A DNA stretch of 64,000 nucleotides from Tamarix chinensis (lineage: Eukaryota; Streptophyta; Magnoliopsida; Caryophyllales; Tamaricaceae): the NCBI GenBank assembly GCA_030549775.1, contig CM060175.1, positions 106,137,422-106,201,421 on the forward strand, given 5' to 3'. The position numbers and the translations under genes are program-made. Shown piece by piece: positions 24,970-37,049 of the stretch (its first letter is position 1; every line of letters starts with the position of its first letter). A model generated the notes under the pieces. That model worked only from the letters and a program-made list of their open reading frames with translations. It searched no databases and was not told where the DNA came from.

Positions 24970-26398
24970 TATTTTTTTAGAATTTTTTTATAAATAGACA
25001 CCTACATTAATATATTTTTATCCTAAAAAAATTTATGTGTCCATATCACGTATAATAGATATATCATGAATGTATGCATATTCATTACATTATTTGTTAT
25101 ATGTTTATCTTATTATTTATTATAATTTATGCTTTCATTGAAACTATATTAAATATATGGACTCAATGCGCTAAATATTCATATTCTTCTTCTAAAATAA
25201 TTATATTCATTAACTATAATAATTTATGCATGTATATTCAGGAATTGACTCATGCCTAAATTAATTAAATATAGTGAACACAAACTGACCGAAGACATAC
25301 GTTTTTGTCAAAGAAAATATTTGTTGAACTAATGTTAAGTTTTTGTCAAATTTATATAAAATATTTGTTGAACATGAGTAAAAATAAATAAATTATTGAA
25401 CATGTATAAAAATATTTGCAGCGATGCTTATGGAAGGGCCTTGGGAGCTGAGAAGCCATTGAATGGACAAAGCATGGTCCAGTGAGAATATTAACTCCAA
25501 CAACCAAATAACATAAATTAACTCCAATATAAGTAAAATACAACATGATTTTGGGAAGAGTGCCTACGTCTTAGACTTTAATTTGACGTTTGAACAATTC
25601 CAATGAACCTATATCAAATATTTGCCGACTTATACTGCATATGATAAATATATTAATATGAGTTTCTAATAAAAAATAAAAAAAATATTTTTATATAATT
25701 TTTTTAATTTTCTAATAATCCAAATTAAATATGAAATGTTGGTATCAGTCTATCATGGGCGATCAGCTTAAGAACAATAGTTGAACTGGAAAGTGGCAAA
25801 GTCACTGACAAACAAATGTACAGTAATTAAAATTTAAGCAAAAATTAAAGAAACAATCGAAAAAGAATGGTGAAAAAAAAAATCAACAAAGAATCAAACA
25901 AGAAAAGGGGCGCAGATTGAAGCATCAAGCACTAATTCTTCAACCGCCAGCTACTATCAGCGATGGATATAGTGGCGGCCGATTGAAAATGCAAGGAGTG
26001 TGGCGGTGGGATCTGGGTTACGGTGTGGGCATACGACACGACGACGAACCGGACTGATAGTAAGGCAACGACGACATTGACCTGGAGGAAGTTGAAGAAG
26101 GGGATGTTGGGGCTGGGGAGTTGGATTGAGGGAGGTCGGAGCTTAGGAAGTGGAGTTGAGGGATTTATTTTTGTTTTAAAAGTTGTGCATTTTCATACTA
26201 TCACATGTATATTTTTATTTTTAAAGCTTTACATATGTTTTTACAGATGAGTGTAGCAGTGTGTGTGTGTGTGTATATAAATCCTATTTTTGACACATTA
26301 ATTTTTTATCCTATATAAGATGAGTATTTCTTCTTTATATTTTAATATATAAAAAATATGTATTTTTTTCACAAGATGTGTATATATATATATATTAT

Positions 26399-26458
<60 letters not shown>

Positions 26459-29400
26459 CTTCACATAAAGAAGGTTTGTTTTGTATAGATTAAATATGAA
26501 TGTGTGTATATTTACCCCTAAATATTGTGTATTTCTATGCTATACGATGTGTATTCTTATCCTTAGATATATGCATTTATCTTATAAGATATGTGTATTA
26601 ATTTTTCCCTAGAGAATGTGTATCTATAATATGAATTTTTTTTCTATATATATTTATTTTATGAAAGATGTATATTTATATTGTAAAAAATGTGTATTTA
26701 AATACTAAAAAATATGTACTAAACTATTTATATATCCCAAGGTCTGTATTGGAACGTGTGTATTATATCTTAAATGATTTGTTTTCTTATTCCGTAAGAT
26801 ATGCATTTTGTTGCACAATATATATAATTTATATATATATATATATGCTTCAACCATCATATAAAATTTAAAAAAATATAACCCTTTTTTCCACTCTACT
26901 CCAAGAGAATATGTATTTATACTTAGCAAGGTGTGCAATTGAATTATACAACACGTACATTTGCTTGAAAATGTTCTTCCGCCTCCATTTAAAAAGCTCA
27001 ATAAATAACCAAAATATCATTGTTTCTAGCAAAAGGTTGCGTGTATAGTGTGTTTATATATTTTTTCTTCATCATGTGTACGTCTACTTCCGCATCATAC
27101 TTCATGCATCTTGCAAGGTGCTGCAATACTATAGTATAAATTACACTCTCCTAACTAGGACAGGTTTACAATAAGATTGTTTCTCATAAGTCACTTCTGA
27201 ATATATTGACGTTTAGGATCCACACATGGTTTCTCATTGAGATTGTTCGCCATATTTGAAAACTTATTTGCAAACATTCACATGGAGGTTAATGGAGGTT
27301 AAAATTCCACCCCAAATCACCATCAGTTTTATTAATATCAGTTTTAGGAGTAATTGAGGTGAAGGACAAAGCTTAACTCATATAACTTTCATTCATTCCT
27401 ATTCACTTCAATCCAAATATAATTGATATTATCCGAATATTATTTAAAAATACTCATCTCGATTTACCTTTATTTCCTTTATTTAAGTAAAATTTTAATA
27501 TCTATCATCTTATCGATTCATCTCAATCTTAATAAGCCATAAAATTTCAATTATCCTATAATTATGATCCACCTTTAATTTGTTTAATTTGCTTATGGAC
27601 ACTATTCATTTGGTTAATATCAAGTTTGGTTTGTTGTGATTATCCTATAATTGATCTCGAATATTTGTTTGTTATAATAAGTAAAGTAAGTTCTTGAATT
27701 CAAGCTACTACATTAGTAAATTTAAACTCTAATGCAACTTTTTTTTTTGTTTTAATTTTTGGTTTTATTTATGTTATGAGTCATGTTTTGTGTTATTGGT
27801 AAGTCTTTGGGTCTCTTGTTAGAGCACTCTCGTATTTTATGGTTTATCATTTAAATTTTGTATATGTTCTAAGTTCCACTTGGAATACTCTTGTGTATAG
27901 AAGATGAGGAATTGAGACAATAAATTGCCAAGATCCACACATTAATGATTATATACATGAGGTATTATTTTTAATATTATATGTATAAATTTAATTCATT
28001 TTAATTTGTTTAAGTATGAAGTTGTTGCCGACGTTATATTTTTTTTTATTTGTAAATTTCTTTAAGGCTAGAGCATCATCTTATTATGGATTTCTAGTTT
28101 AACAAAGATTAAATGGTCTAAATTGTAGAGTCTGGTACACCAAGGGTATATAGGAGGTTAATTCTAATCATTATTAACATTATAATATTTTTTATTAATT
28201 TTTTAATTAAAGAATATACAAAAAATAATGGCATACATTTATATTGGAAAATTTTAAAATATAATATAAATTGTTTATCAATTTTTTTCACAAAGTTAAA
28301 AGCCCATATTTTAATCAGAAAAAAATTGAAACTAAACACACCCCAAAATTTCTTCTTCTACCTGTGTCTACATGTAGTCACTAGTAGAAGTCAGTCTTCC
28401 CTCCGTTGGCTTCAGGGTCGTTTCCAGAGTGTTTGTATGTTTGATTAGCATGTTGACCCTTTCACCTCAGCGGTTATATTAATTCCAGCCAATTTCACAA
28501 ATGGCACCATGTTCAGGGCCCAGCTAATTTCCTTGATTTGCTAATGCTAATATCTTCGAGACTTTTCCCTGGACTTGCACAAAAGGACAATGAGATTCGA
28601 TCGAGCATGATTATCTGAACCACAAATATTAAAGTGGTAGCACCACTTCGACAAATCGACAAAGAGGTAGCAGTGCCTGCCTGCCTTATTGATCGAAGAA
28701 ACGAAAAAGCACCGTCTACATCGATCGGGGTCGATGTGGTTTTTGGCGGATAAACAACTCTAATTCTGACGGTTTGTGGGCTGGCGTCGATTATGTGAAA
28801 ATATATTATCTAACCAAATTTAAAATTCAAACTAAAAATTATTTTTATCTAAAAATAAACATATTATTATTTTAAATTTATTTTTATTAATAAATATTTT
28901 TTCATATCAAACAGAAAGTATATAATTTTTAAAAAATAATAAAAGTAATCTTAAAATTATATTTACACTCTTTATTGATGAATAATAAATAATTTAATAT
29001 ATAGATAATGAAAAAAAATTAAGGTAAAAATAGAAAGTTGTTGTTGACTTTTACAAAACATTTTTATTTTTTATACAAAAATTTTATAATAGAATGATTT
29101 TTTTATATCTAATGAGAAATTAATACAAATTAATAATAATATATTAAAAAAGAAATTTATGGCACAAAAAGGTATAAAAAAGCTATTATAATAATAACAA
29201 TAAAAATGATGACACTAATATAAATAATAAATTTATCATGTTTTTGATGCCATGATTTTTTATTTTCTATTATTATTAGCTTGTATTAATTAATTATCAT
29301 TAAAAAATTAAAATTAGTGCATTAATATATATATTTTTAGATGAATTTGTTTTATTTTGATTAATATATATATTAATATTACTGGATTATTTATCTGAGT

Positions 29401-30713
29401 GTGTCGCGATAGATATAGTAATACGGTTCAAAAGTGTCTTTTAATTATAAAATAATTCTTTATATATGATATTACGAATGATCAAGATATGAAATATATA
29501 ATAAAAAAAAGATCGGATAATTAATTGCACAAACTAGATAATTCATATTACATGTAGCATATATATTTTTTTACCCATATAATCACCTAGAAAATGTAAC
29601 ATCAATCTAATAGTTATTATGTTTAATTTTCTAGTAATTATTTGATATTTTTTGGTAATTATGTTTTGTAATTTTTTCTATATTATAATTTGGCATCATA
29701 ATATACTTTGTGATTATGTTGCGTATTTTAATGAATATGTTTGATTTTTTTTTATTGTTTGCAGAAGGATTTTTTTGTAATTATGTCAGATTTATTTTTT
29801 TATAATTATTTGACATTTTTTAATTATTATGTCTTGTATTTTGTTATATATTTTACTTTGATGTTGTATTAGTGATTATATTGTATATTTCAATAATTAG
29901 GTCTGATTTTTTAGTGATTATTTGATATTCTTTGGTGATTAAATTTTGTACTTTATTTTGCGTGATATTCTTTGGTGTCATAATATAATTTATGATTATG
30001 ACACATAATTTTATTCAACTTAATTTATGTAAAAGTTATAGGAAAATATAATCAAATTCCAACCAAGAAAAATACATATGTAAAGGAGAGATAATCACTT
30101 AAGCAACCTAAATAATCACCTAAGTTATCTAATAAATTATTGTAGGAATACAACCAAAATAATTACTTAGTTTTCTGGATAATTATTTTCTTAATTTAAC
30201 TTTGTATATACACTCGGGTGTATATTAATATATGTTTTGCATTGTGGCGTTGGGATTTGTGATGATTTTAGTGTTTTGATAATACTTCTATTTTAGTCAT
30301 TACAATTCTATATTCATAAAATAGTAAAAAAAAAATGTATATACATTTATGAGGATGTTATTTTATATTTCAGATTCTTCTTTAGTTATCCAAATAACTA
30401 GGACTATCACTTCACGTTATTTCTTTCAAAGAAAAAACTATTTCACCAATTTATAAATATAAGTCATTCTGATAGCTCTGTTTTGCGAACACATACAATT
30501 TATTATATGGCTCCAATGTAAATTTTAAATATATTTTTTAATCATCTTTTAACCTCAGTTACTCTAAATTCCTTTATTTATTAAATAAAGATAAGTATAT
30601 CCGTCTATCCTTTATATCTCAATATTGGCCATCTTTCTTATTAGTATTTTAACTAAAGATAATTTAATTATTTAAGTTATGTTTATAATTATTGGGTCAA
30701 CAACTAAAACAAC
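24970..30713. other. AT-rich gene-poor tract
   Basis: No coding with recognisable domains on either strand. A (GT)n run is at about 26257-26274 and a long, nearly pure (AT)n tract at 26376-26456. The 26250-26760 stretch repeats the phrase 'tgtgtat(a)tttat' at irregular intervals. 29600-29990 repeats 'ttatgt..attttttagt..ttatttgatattttttggtgatt', a degenerate tandem repeat. 28380-28760 is less AT-rich but shows no gene. Confidence 0.6.
26376..26456. repeat. Long (AT)n microsatellite
   Basis: About 80 bp of nearly pure alternating AT, split by a few TT/AA steps that create small palindromes. Confidence 0.95.
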
Positions 30714-30716
30714 TTA

Positions 30717-30955
30717 GTGCCCGTTTGGTAAGGGGGTAATAGGGGTAGAAAAATTACCCCCATATTTTATTTATCTTATATAATCTATTTAAAATTAAAT
30801 ATATTTATTCTAATAAATACCCATTTTAGATCTTAATTTAATCTAAAATGGGTATTTCATTAAAATATATTTATTATTATTAAATACTCAGTATAAAAAA
30901 TACAAAATAAATGAGAATTTTTTTTACTCCTATTACTCCTATACCAAACAAGCTC
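30717..30955. mobile_element. Tourist-type MITE (PIF/Harbinger) with TTA duplication
   Basis: Left end GTGCCCGTTTGGTAAGGGGG and the reverse complement of the right end GAGCTTGTTTGGTATAGGAG align over about 35 bp, continuing as TAATAGG(G/A)GTA. TTA precedes it (30714-30716) and follows it (30956-30958). At 239 bp with no coding, it fits a Tourist MITE moved in trans by a Harbinger transposase. Its middle holds a second inverted repeat with arms AAATACCCATTTTAGAT and its exact reverse complement around a 9-bp loop, so the whole unit can fold into a long hairpin. Confidence 0.85.
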
Positions 30956-30958
30956 TTA

Positions 30959-32445
30959 TAGTTAAAAAGATATCCAATGACACGATTGTTGAAACTATTA
31001 AAAAATCGGGGAAAAAAACTTTAGTATTATTTATCACTGCATTTACGTGCAATTGATTTCGTAATTACACTCTTTTGGAAATTAAAAGAAAGTAAAAACT
31101 AAAATATCATACTAGTACAGTTTTATAGCACCACAAATAACTCTGATTATTATTCATGCGAATCTCTCGCAGTTCATGGAAAAGTTTCTTTTGATGATGC
31201 TCACGGATATTATCTGAAATATCAAATGCATAGGGGCCAAGACAAATATAGATGCCGTATATATATACCAGAATCTCTTCAATAATGAAGGTTGACGATA
31301 CATCACAATTGCCCCCAATCTTCTTGCTGCATGATAGTGATACATCAATATATTTGGATATTGGTGCCTTTGTGGTCCACGGGTGATTTTGTTGTACTGG
31401 CCGAAAATTACAGGGTCTCATTTTCCTTTTTTTTTTTTTGATAAGAAAACAACAATCTCACTGGTTCATATTGGAATAAATTATTACATGGGTTCAATTC
31501 ATCATGAATTTTCTCATAATATATATGAGGAAGTTTATTTATGGTCCTTACATGATGTGAATTATGCTCATTATAAATTGGACTCACACAACAAGAATAT
31601 ATTTTCATCATCTTATTTTCATAACTTATAAAATCATATCAGAAAAGTAAAATTTCAATAACAAAAAAAATATAATATAAATAATTATAATAACTATAAT
31701 AATGATGACAAAATTAATAAGACTATAATAACAATAACAAAATAATAATACTATAATAGCTCCATTTTTTTTTTCTTAAATATGACCATAGTAAATCAAA
31801 TAAGACCATCTTAATTAGGTACAAATAATCTAAAACCTGTCCTAAATTTCATATCTTTTACGGCAATGGACTGCCTAGTATCAATATTGTGTTGTTTTAT
31901 GTATGGCAAGTGCACGAGTCGAGTAACCTATGTTTCCACAATTGTTTGAATGTTTGTTGGGTTAGGATTCTATTATTAGATTTTATATTTGGTGTTTTAA
32001 TCACCAATAGCACAAACTAGATTAAAACTCCTTTTTTTTTCTGTTTAGGGAAAAAAGGCAATATCCTTCACCTAACAAATGGTTGTGATAGTATAATCCA
32101 AATGTTGTTTATCACAAACTTAGTGATCAATAGAGAAAATGGATTTGTACGTAGCTGCCTGAGGACAACCTCTTTTCTATCATTACCAATGACATCCACT
32201 ACCTCCTCTTCATCATAGTTGTGGTCCTGTGGAAGTTTTTAATATATTAAATCATGAAAGAGTCTTTTTTGCAAGTAACTAGTGGAGGGAATCGAGGTGA
32301 GAAGGGACAACGTGACAATATCTAGTTTAATTGCACATGTCCAACTGAGATAAATATGGTGATGAGTATATAGAGAATATTAATCATTAGTATAACCATG
32401 AATTGCTTATCAAGACAAGGTCAAAGCACCTTATTAAACGCTTAA
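30959..32445. other. No supported gene
   Basis: AT-rich. Overlapping minus-strand frames at 31107-31421 carry no known domain. 31640-31760 is an (AATAAT)-type low-complexity stretch. Confidence 0.5.
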
Positions 32446-34138
32446 GGCCCTGCTTGGTTCGAAAAAAATTAAGCGGAAAGGAAAATGTAGAAGAAAGAAA
32501 ATTGAAGCACCCTCCTTTGAATCAAAAATAAAATTTAAAGGAAAAAAATAAAAGAAGTTAATTTTCTTTCCTTTATTTGGTTGTGGGACAAAATTTTATA
32601 GAAAATTGAATTCTTGAAAAATATTTTTAGTATTTAGTATATAGAAAGAAAATTCTAAGAAAAGTTAAATGTTATTATTTAAATACTTTTATATATTTAA
32701 TTAAAATTAAAATATTATATTGATACATAAAAAATTACATAAAATCAATACTAATTTCAAAATTTTTTTATAGAACTATTCTAAAATATTACATGAATAA
32801 CTTACGATAATTTTCAAAAAAAATCTAAAAAAATATAAAATATTTCATATTCTTTTCTATTTAAAACATGCTACAACAAAAATAAAAAGGGAAAAAACCT
32901 AGCTTTTTACTAGTACACTTGTTTGTTCCGTAAAACATTAATTAGGGATGGCAACGTATCAGGTACCCCTTATCTGTTACCCAAACCTAATAAGAAATTC
33001 TATACCAATATCTGTATCCAAATCCCGTTAGTATTTTTTTCCCTTCATATCTATATCTATATTCGATTATCCATAACTATTTACATATCCATCGGATAAA
33101 ATCTTTTGAATTTCAGATAAAAACCATTGGATTTGGGATAAATCCAATTGAATTTCAGACAAAACCTAGTAGATTTCGGATAAAATCCATCAAGTTTAAA
33201 ATAAAATTTATTTAATGTTAGAATTATATACTTATATTTCGGGTAAAACCCAAGGAATTTTATTTCCTCCCCCCCCCCCTCACCTTTTTTGTTTTTATTC
33301 TCTTTCCTTTTTTTTCGATCTGACCTTCTAGGAATTATTTCGGATTTTAACTTTCTATTTTTAATCCCTGGGAGACTTCCTTTTCTCCTCCTGGAGGTAT
33401 TTTACGATCTCATTTTTCCCCTGTTTCAATGCTTCCTATTTTTAGATTTCTCTTGGTACCAGTTTGAATAGGTGATTCAATCCCTTCTCTCTTCCCAAAA
33501 TAAAATATGAAAACTAATGTTGATTCAATCCCTAATCTTCCTTTGTTGACAATTCCAACATATGCAACACTTCAATTTTCATCTCAATTTTTTAATTAAT
33601 TAGTTACTCCATCAAAGCTTTGACCGAATTCTCTGATTACCGTTAGCCCATTATCCTCTATTAATTTGTCTTATCTTTCTCTTAAGTTTTTGTATTTTAC
33701 GCGAATTGTTCTACAATTTGAATGGGCGATTCGATTTTTTTTTCTTTTTACATTCGAGGAGGGTTTTTATTACCATTTGAACAAGTCCCCCTCCCTCTCT
33801 CGAATTCCATCTATGTATATCGGAAGGCGAAGGTTTTCTATTTCTTGACACTCATAATGTGCTACCATGTTTTTATTCTTTCTTTAAATTCATTTAAGCA
33901 AATTTAGGAGGATGGAGGCGAGTCGAGGGAGTCGGGAGTGAAGTTGTAGAACTTTTTTCACAGATTTTCTTTCTTTCCTTTGCTAATCGGAAGGAAAATA
34001 TGCTTGCTTAACTTTCATTAACATTTTTCTCTACATTTTCTTTCTTTCTAATTTTTCAGCTAACCAAACACGTTCAAATCATTTTCCATCCAAATTTTTT
34101 TCCCTTTCCTTACTTTTTTCCGTAAACCAAACATAACC
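32446..34138. mobile_element. Larger Tourist/PIF-like non-autonomous element with TAA duplication
   Basis: Left end GGCCCTGCTTGGTT and inverted right end GGTTATGTTTGGTT match at 10 of 14 positions. Both continue into A/G-rich GGAAAGG and GAAAATGTAG-like subterminal sequence. TAA flanks both sides (32443-32445 and 34139-34141). At 1,693 bp it has no transposase. The middle (about 33250-33950) has a different, CT-rich composition with a C-run at 33267-33279 and may be captured DNA, but I cannot identify a source gene. Confidence 0.65.
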
Positions 34139-34141
34139 TAA

Positions 34142-35800
34142 TAGATCGGTGGGGTTATAATCTATTGGTTTGAGAGTATGGAAGATTTTTAGCCTAAATG
34201 CATCATTTGTCAATATTTACACACATTTATACTAATTGTTGTATGTATGAGATAAATTGTATTCACCCTTATGAACTCTCTATACTTTTTTATTTTTATT
34301 TTTTGAAAAAATGAATGGTTGATGGAAGGGAAAGGACGACCATGGATTTTCCATTTTATAGTCAATCAGGTAATGAACATGATGCATAAAGTCAAAGAAA
34401 AGAACATGATTTATCACAACAAAAATGCGATTGTTAGCCACATGACAATTATGAAATAGCTAGGTCCAAGAAAAAGCAATACAAGTGATGCATTGTTGAT
34501 CTCTCTCTCTCTCTCTCTCATATTTTTAGTAACAACAAAAATTTAATTATATATTAACTTGGTTTACACTTCTAGGTTTACACTATTGTAACACCTTATT
34601 TTTCGAGCCCTACTTACCTTATGTAATTAGGCTCATTAATCAATCTAAAATATTATTATCTTGATTATTCACTCCTTTTTTTCCGTGTTTAATCTTTCCT
34701 CCTTTCATTTTGTTAAATCGTATAAGCACTCGTTTATGTGATTAGATAATTTTACCATTTTTGTCTATTTTAATTTGTTTAGGATTTAAATCTTTTTTAT
34801 GCCAAATATTTTTCATATTTTTAGGTTTTTTTAAATTATTCTGCACCCTCCCATAATTTTTCATATTTGTTTTGGGATTTATTTGTTTTTTTCTAATAAA
34901 TACTCATTATTAGCTATCTAAAATTAATTATTATCAACCTCCCAACTACCCACTAAATCCTAGACAAACCTATAACTAGAAAAATCAGATTTGTAACCTA
35001 GTTAAATTCATTCAACCAAAATCTAGTTTAAAAGTATATAAATCATAACTTATGTGAAAAAAAAACTATACACTCAACCTTTCCTAAACTCCATCACCAT
35101 ACATTTCATTCATGTGTTGATGAAGCAACCGTGTACGCCTTGTCTTGGATGATTCTTGACATTCCTATTATCGTCCATATACCTCAATTTATTTGTTTCA
35201 TTTTCATTCTTAATATCACTCAAAATTTCCCCAAGTGTTCCCTTCTCTTTTTTCTCCCTTTTAGTTTGGTTTCCTTAGTTGTTTAGCCACCAAAAATATT
35301 TTCTTTATCTTTGATCTCCCACAATACCTCATCCTTTATCCTCCTCTTTCTTTGTATTTGACATGGTGATTTGGGTGGTGCTTAGTGGAGTTGTGAGTGC
35401 GATTTGCCCAACAATTGAGACCATCCCTTCTTTTCTCCTCCTTGTATGATTCTTTATCTCCGAATTTTTTTTAGATTAAATCTTAAGAACTTGATGTAAG
35501 TGTAGGTAATTGAGGTTTTGAGAAAGGTGGAGTGATATTATAGTTACTTTTGGTTTAATCCAACCTTGTAAGTTAATGGTTTAATTTCATATACTTTCTA
35601 TCCTTACTTCAATTCTTTTTTTCTTATGACTTTGATTTTCTTAAGCCTATTTTATTTTTCCTTTTTTTGAAGGTTATCAAATCCCCTTAAGAGTAGGAGG
35701 TGGTGTTTGAGGAGTATTTTGTGCTAGGAAATGGCCAACAATTTAACTAAGTGAAGACATGTTTGATGGAGCACTCTGAGTTGAGAAATTGGACAATGTT
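34142..35800. other. No supported gene
   Basis: AT-rich DNA with a (CT)n run at about 34499-34519. TGTAACACC at about 34587 resembles the start of the giant LTR family in this window, but the following sequence could not be matched. Confidence 0.4.
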
Positions 35801-35814
35801 GAGTGTCCCATTCT

Positions 35815-36735
35815 CTACTTGGAATTTGTGAACTTGAAATAAAAAGGGAAACCATGTAGCTTGTAACATTTACCAATTGTGTGACCTAGTTTCTTGTAGT
35901 AATTATAGTGAATGATAGGCTTCTTCTCATTATATTTCTTTGATGCTCCACTGAATCGAGTTCCATGCTTATTGAAGGAGAGTATAGCATTAAAAGAGGA
36001 TAAGTTCTCCAAGAAATTGCTTGTGAAGTGAACCTTATGTTGTTGTTCTTCTTGCAGCAACTTAGAGTAGGCCTCGGACAGAGAAGGAGAGGGTTTCATC
36101 ATTAGAATACTTCCTCGATCAGTAGATTAAGCCTTATTCAATCTCATGAGAAACTAAACTAACTTCATTTTATGATCATTCTTGGTTAATCTTTCATCCG
36201 CACCATATATACTACTATAATTACATGTTGTACCAGTTAAGACCAAAGACAAATCATCCCAATGATTCTTTAATTGAGTAAAATAAGATGTAATACTATA
36301 AGAACCTTGATAAATAAAGAAAATACTTTTCAGAATGTGAAATAACTAAACCTCATTAGTTTGGTCAAATCTTCCTTTGAGATCCAATCAAATTAAATCT
36401 CTTGATCAGTGGAGGAGAACATAATACTTCATGAAATCAATATAGTAAGGGTGTTGATAATACAAGAAATCACCATGTCGTTACATTTATCCCACTGACG
36501 AAAGCTAGGATCATTCTTAGGGTAAAAACCATCTAAATCATACCTTATCTTTAGCGAATAAGATAATCTCCATAGCTCTACACCAATTCATATAACCGAA
36601 TCCATCAAATTGATCATAAAATAATAGAGCTCTTGGAGTATATGAGAGATGGATCGTAAAATAATAGGATATATCATAAATTAAAGCCATAATTGAAGCA
36701 ACGGAGGTTGAATTCAATATTGATGAAGTATCCAT
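35815..36735 (-). pseudogene. Ty1/copia gag remnant
   Basis: In the minus direction, 36538-36735 reads RALLFYDQFDGFGYMNWCRAME, the N-terminal gag (UBN2-type) signature with the family's 'F-G-x-N-Y-x-x-W-x-R-A'. 35815-36102 ends in YYKKLGHTIGKCYKLHGFP, a retroviral zinc knuckle in which the first Cys is lost (seen as Y-x-x-Y). Stops separate the two. A primer-binding site and LTR lie just upstream at 36798 and 36811. No pol remains downstream, so the element is truncated. Confidence 0.75.
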
Positions 36736-36797
36736 GATTAAATCTAGACTATGATTAAGGATGAGGAAGAACTTTGGAGAGCATTGAATTTAAGATT

Positions 36798-36809
36798 TCT
36801 CTGATACCA
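36798..36809 (-). other. Primer-binding site (initiator tRNA-Met) of truncated copia element
   Basis: Minus-strand TGGTATCAGAGA, the common plant copia priming site. It lies about 60 bp before the gag start and directly after a CA that ends the LTR. Confidence 0.8.
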
Positions 36810-36810
36810 T

Positions 36811-37045
36811 GTGTGCCTACCATGAAAATGCTAGAGAAGAGATTATGAAGAAGAGATAAATTATTAAGATAAAATTGAGGGAAATGAATTATGTCATTAT
36901 CATTGTGATAATCATGTATATTACAAAGGCTATAATGCCTTATATATGAGTTGAAATAAGTATTATAAACTAACTAGATTTGTAACTAAATCAATATAAT
37001 TAGAAAATATAACTAATTAAATAGTTTATCTCTAATATTCTGCCT
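36811..37045 (-). repeat. 5' LTR of the truncated copia element (outer end approximate)
   Basis: The LTR lies upstream of the primer site on the minus strand. It contains a TATA-like ATATATAAGG and a T/C-rich leader, and ends ...GGCACACA. The outer edge is set only roughly, near a GAATATTAGAG sequence. Confidence 0.55.
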
Positions 37046-37049
37046 AAGT

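Noticed and set aside
34587..34620. Possible further LTR start (TGTAACACC)
   Set aside because: The sequence after the first nine bases does not follow the family, and no partner end or duplication was found.
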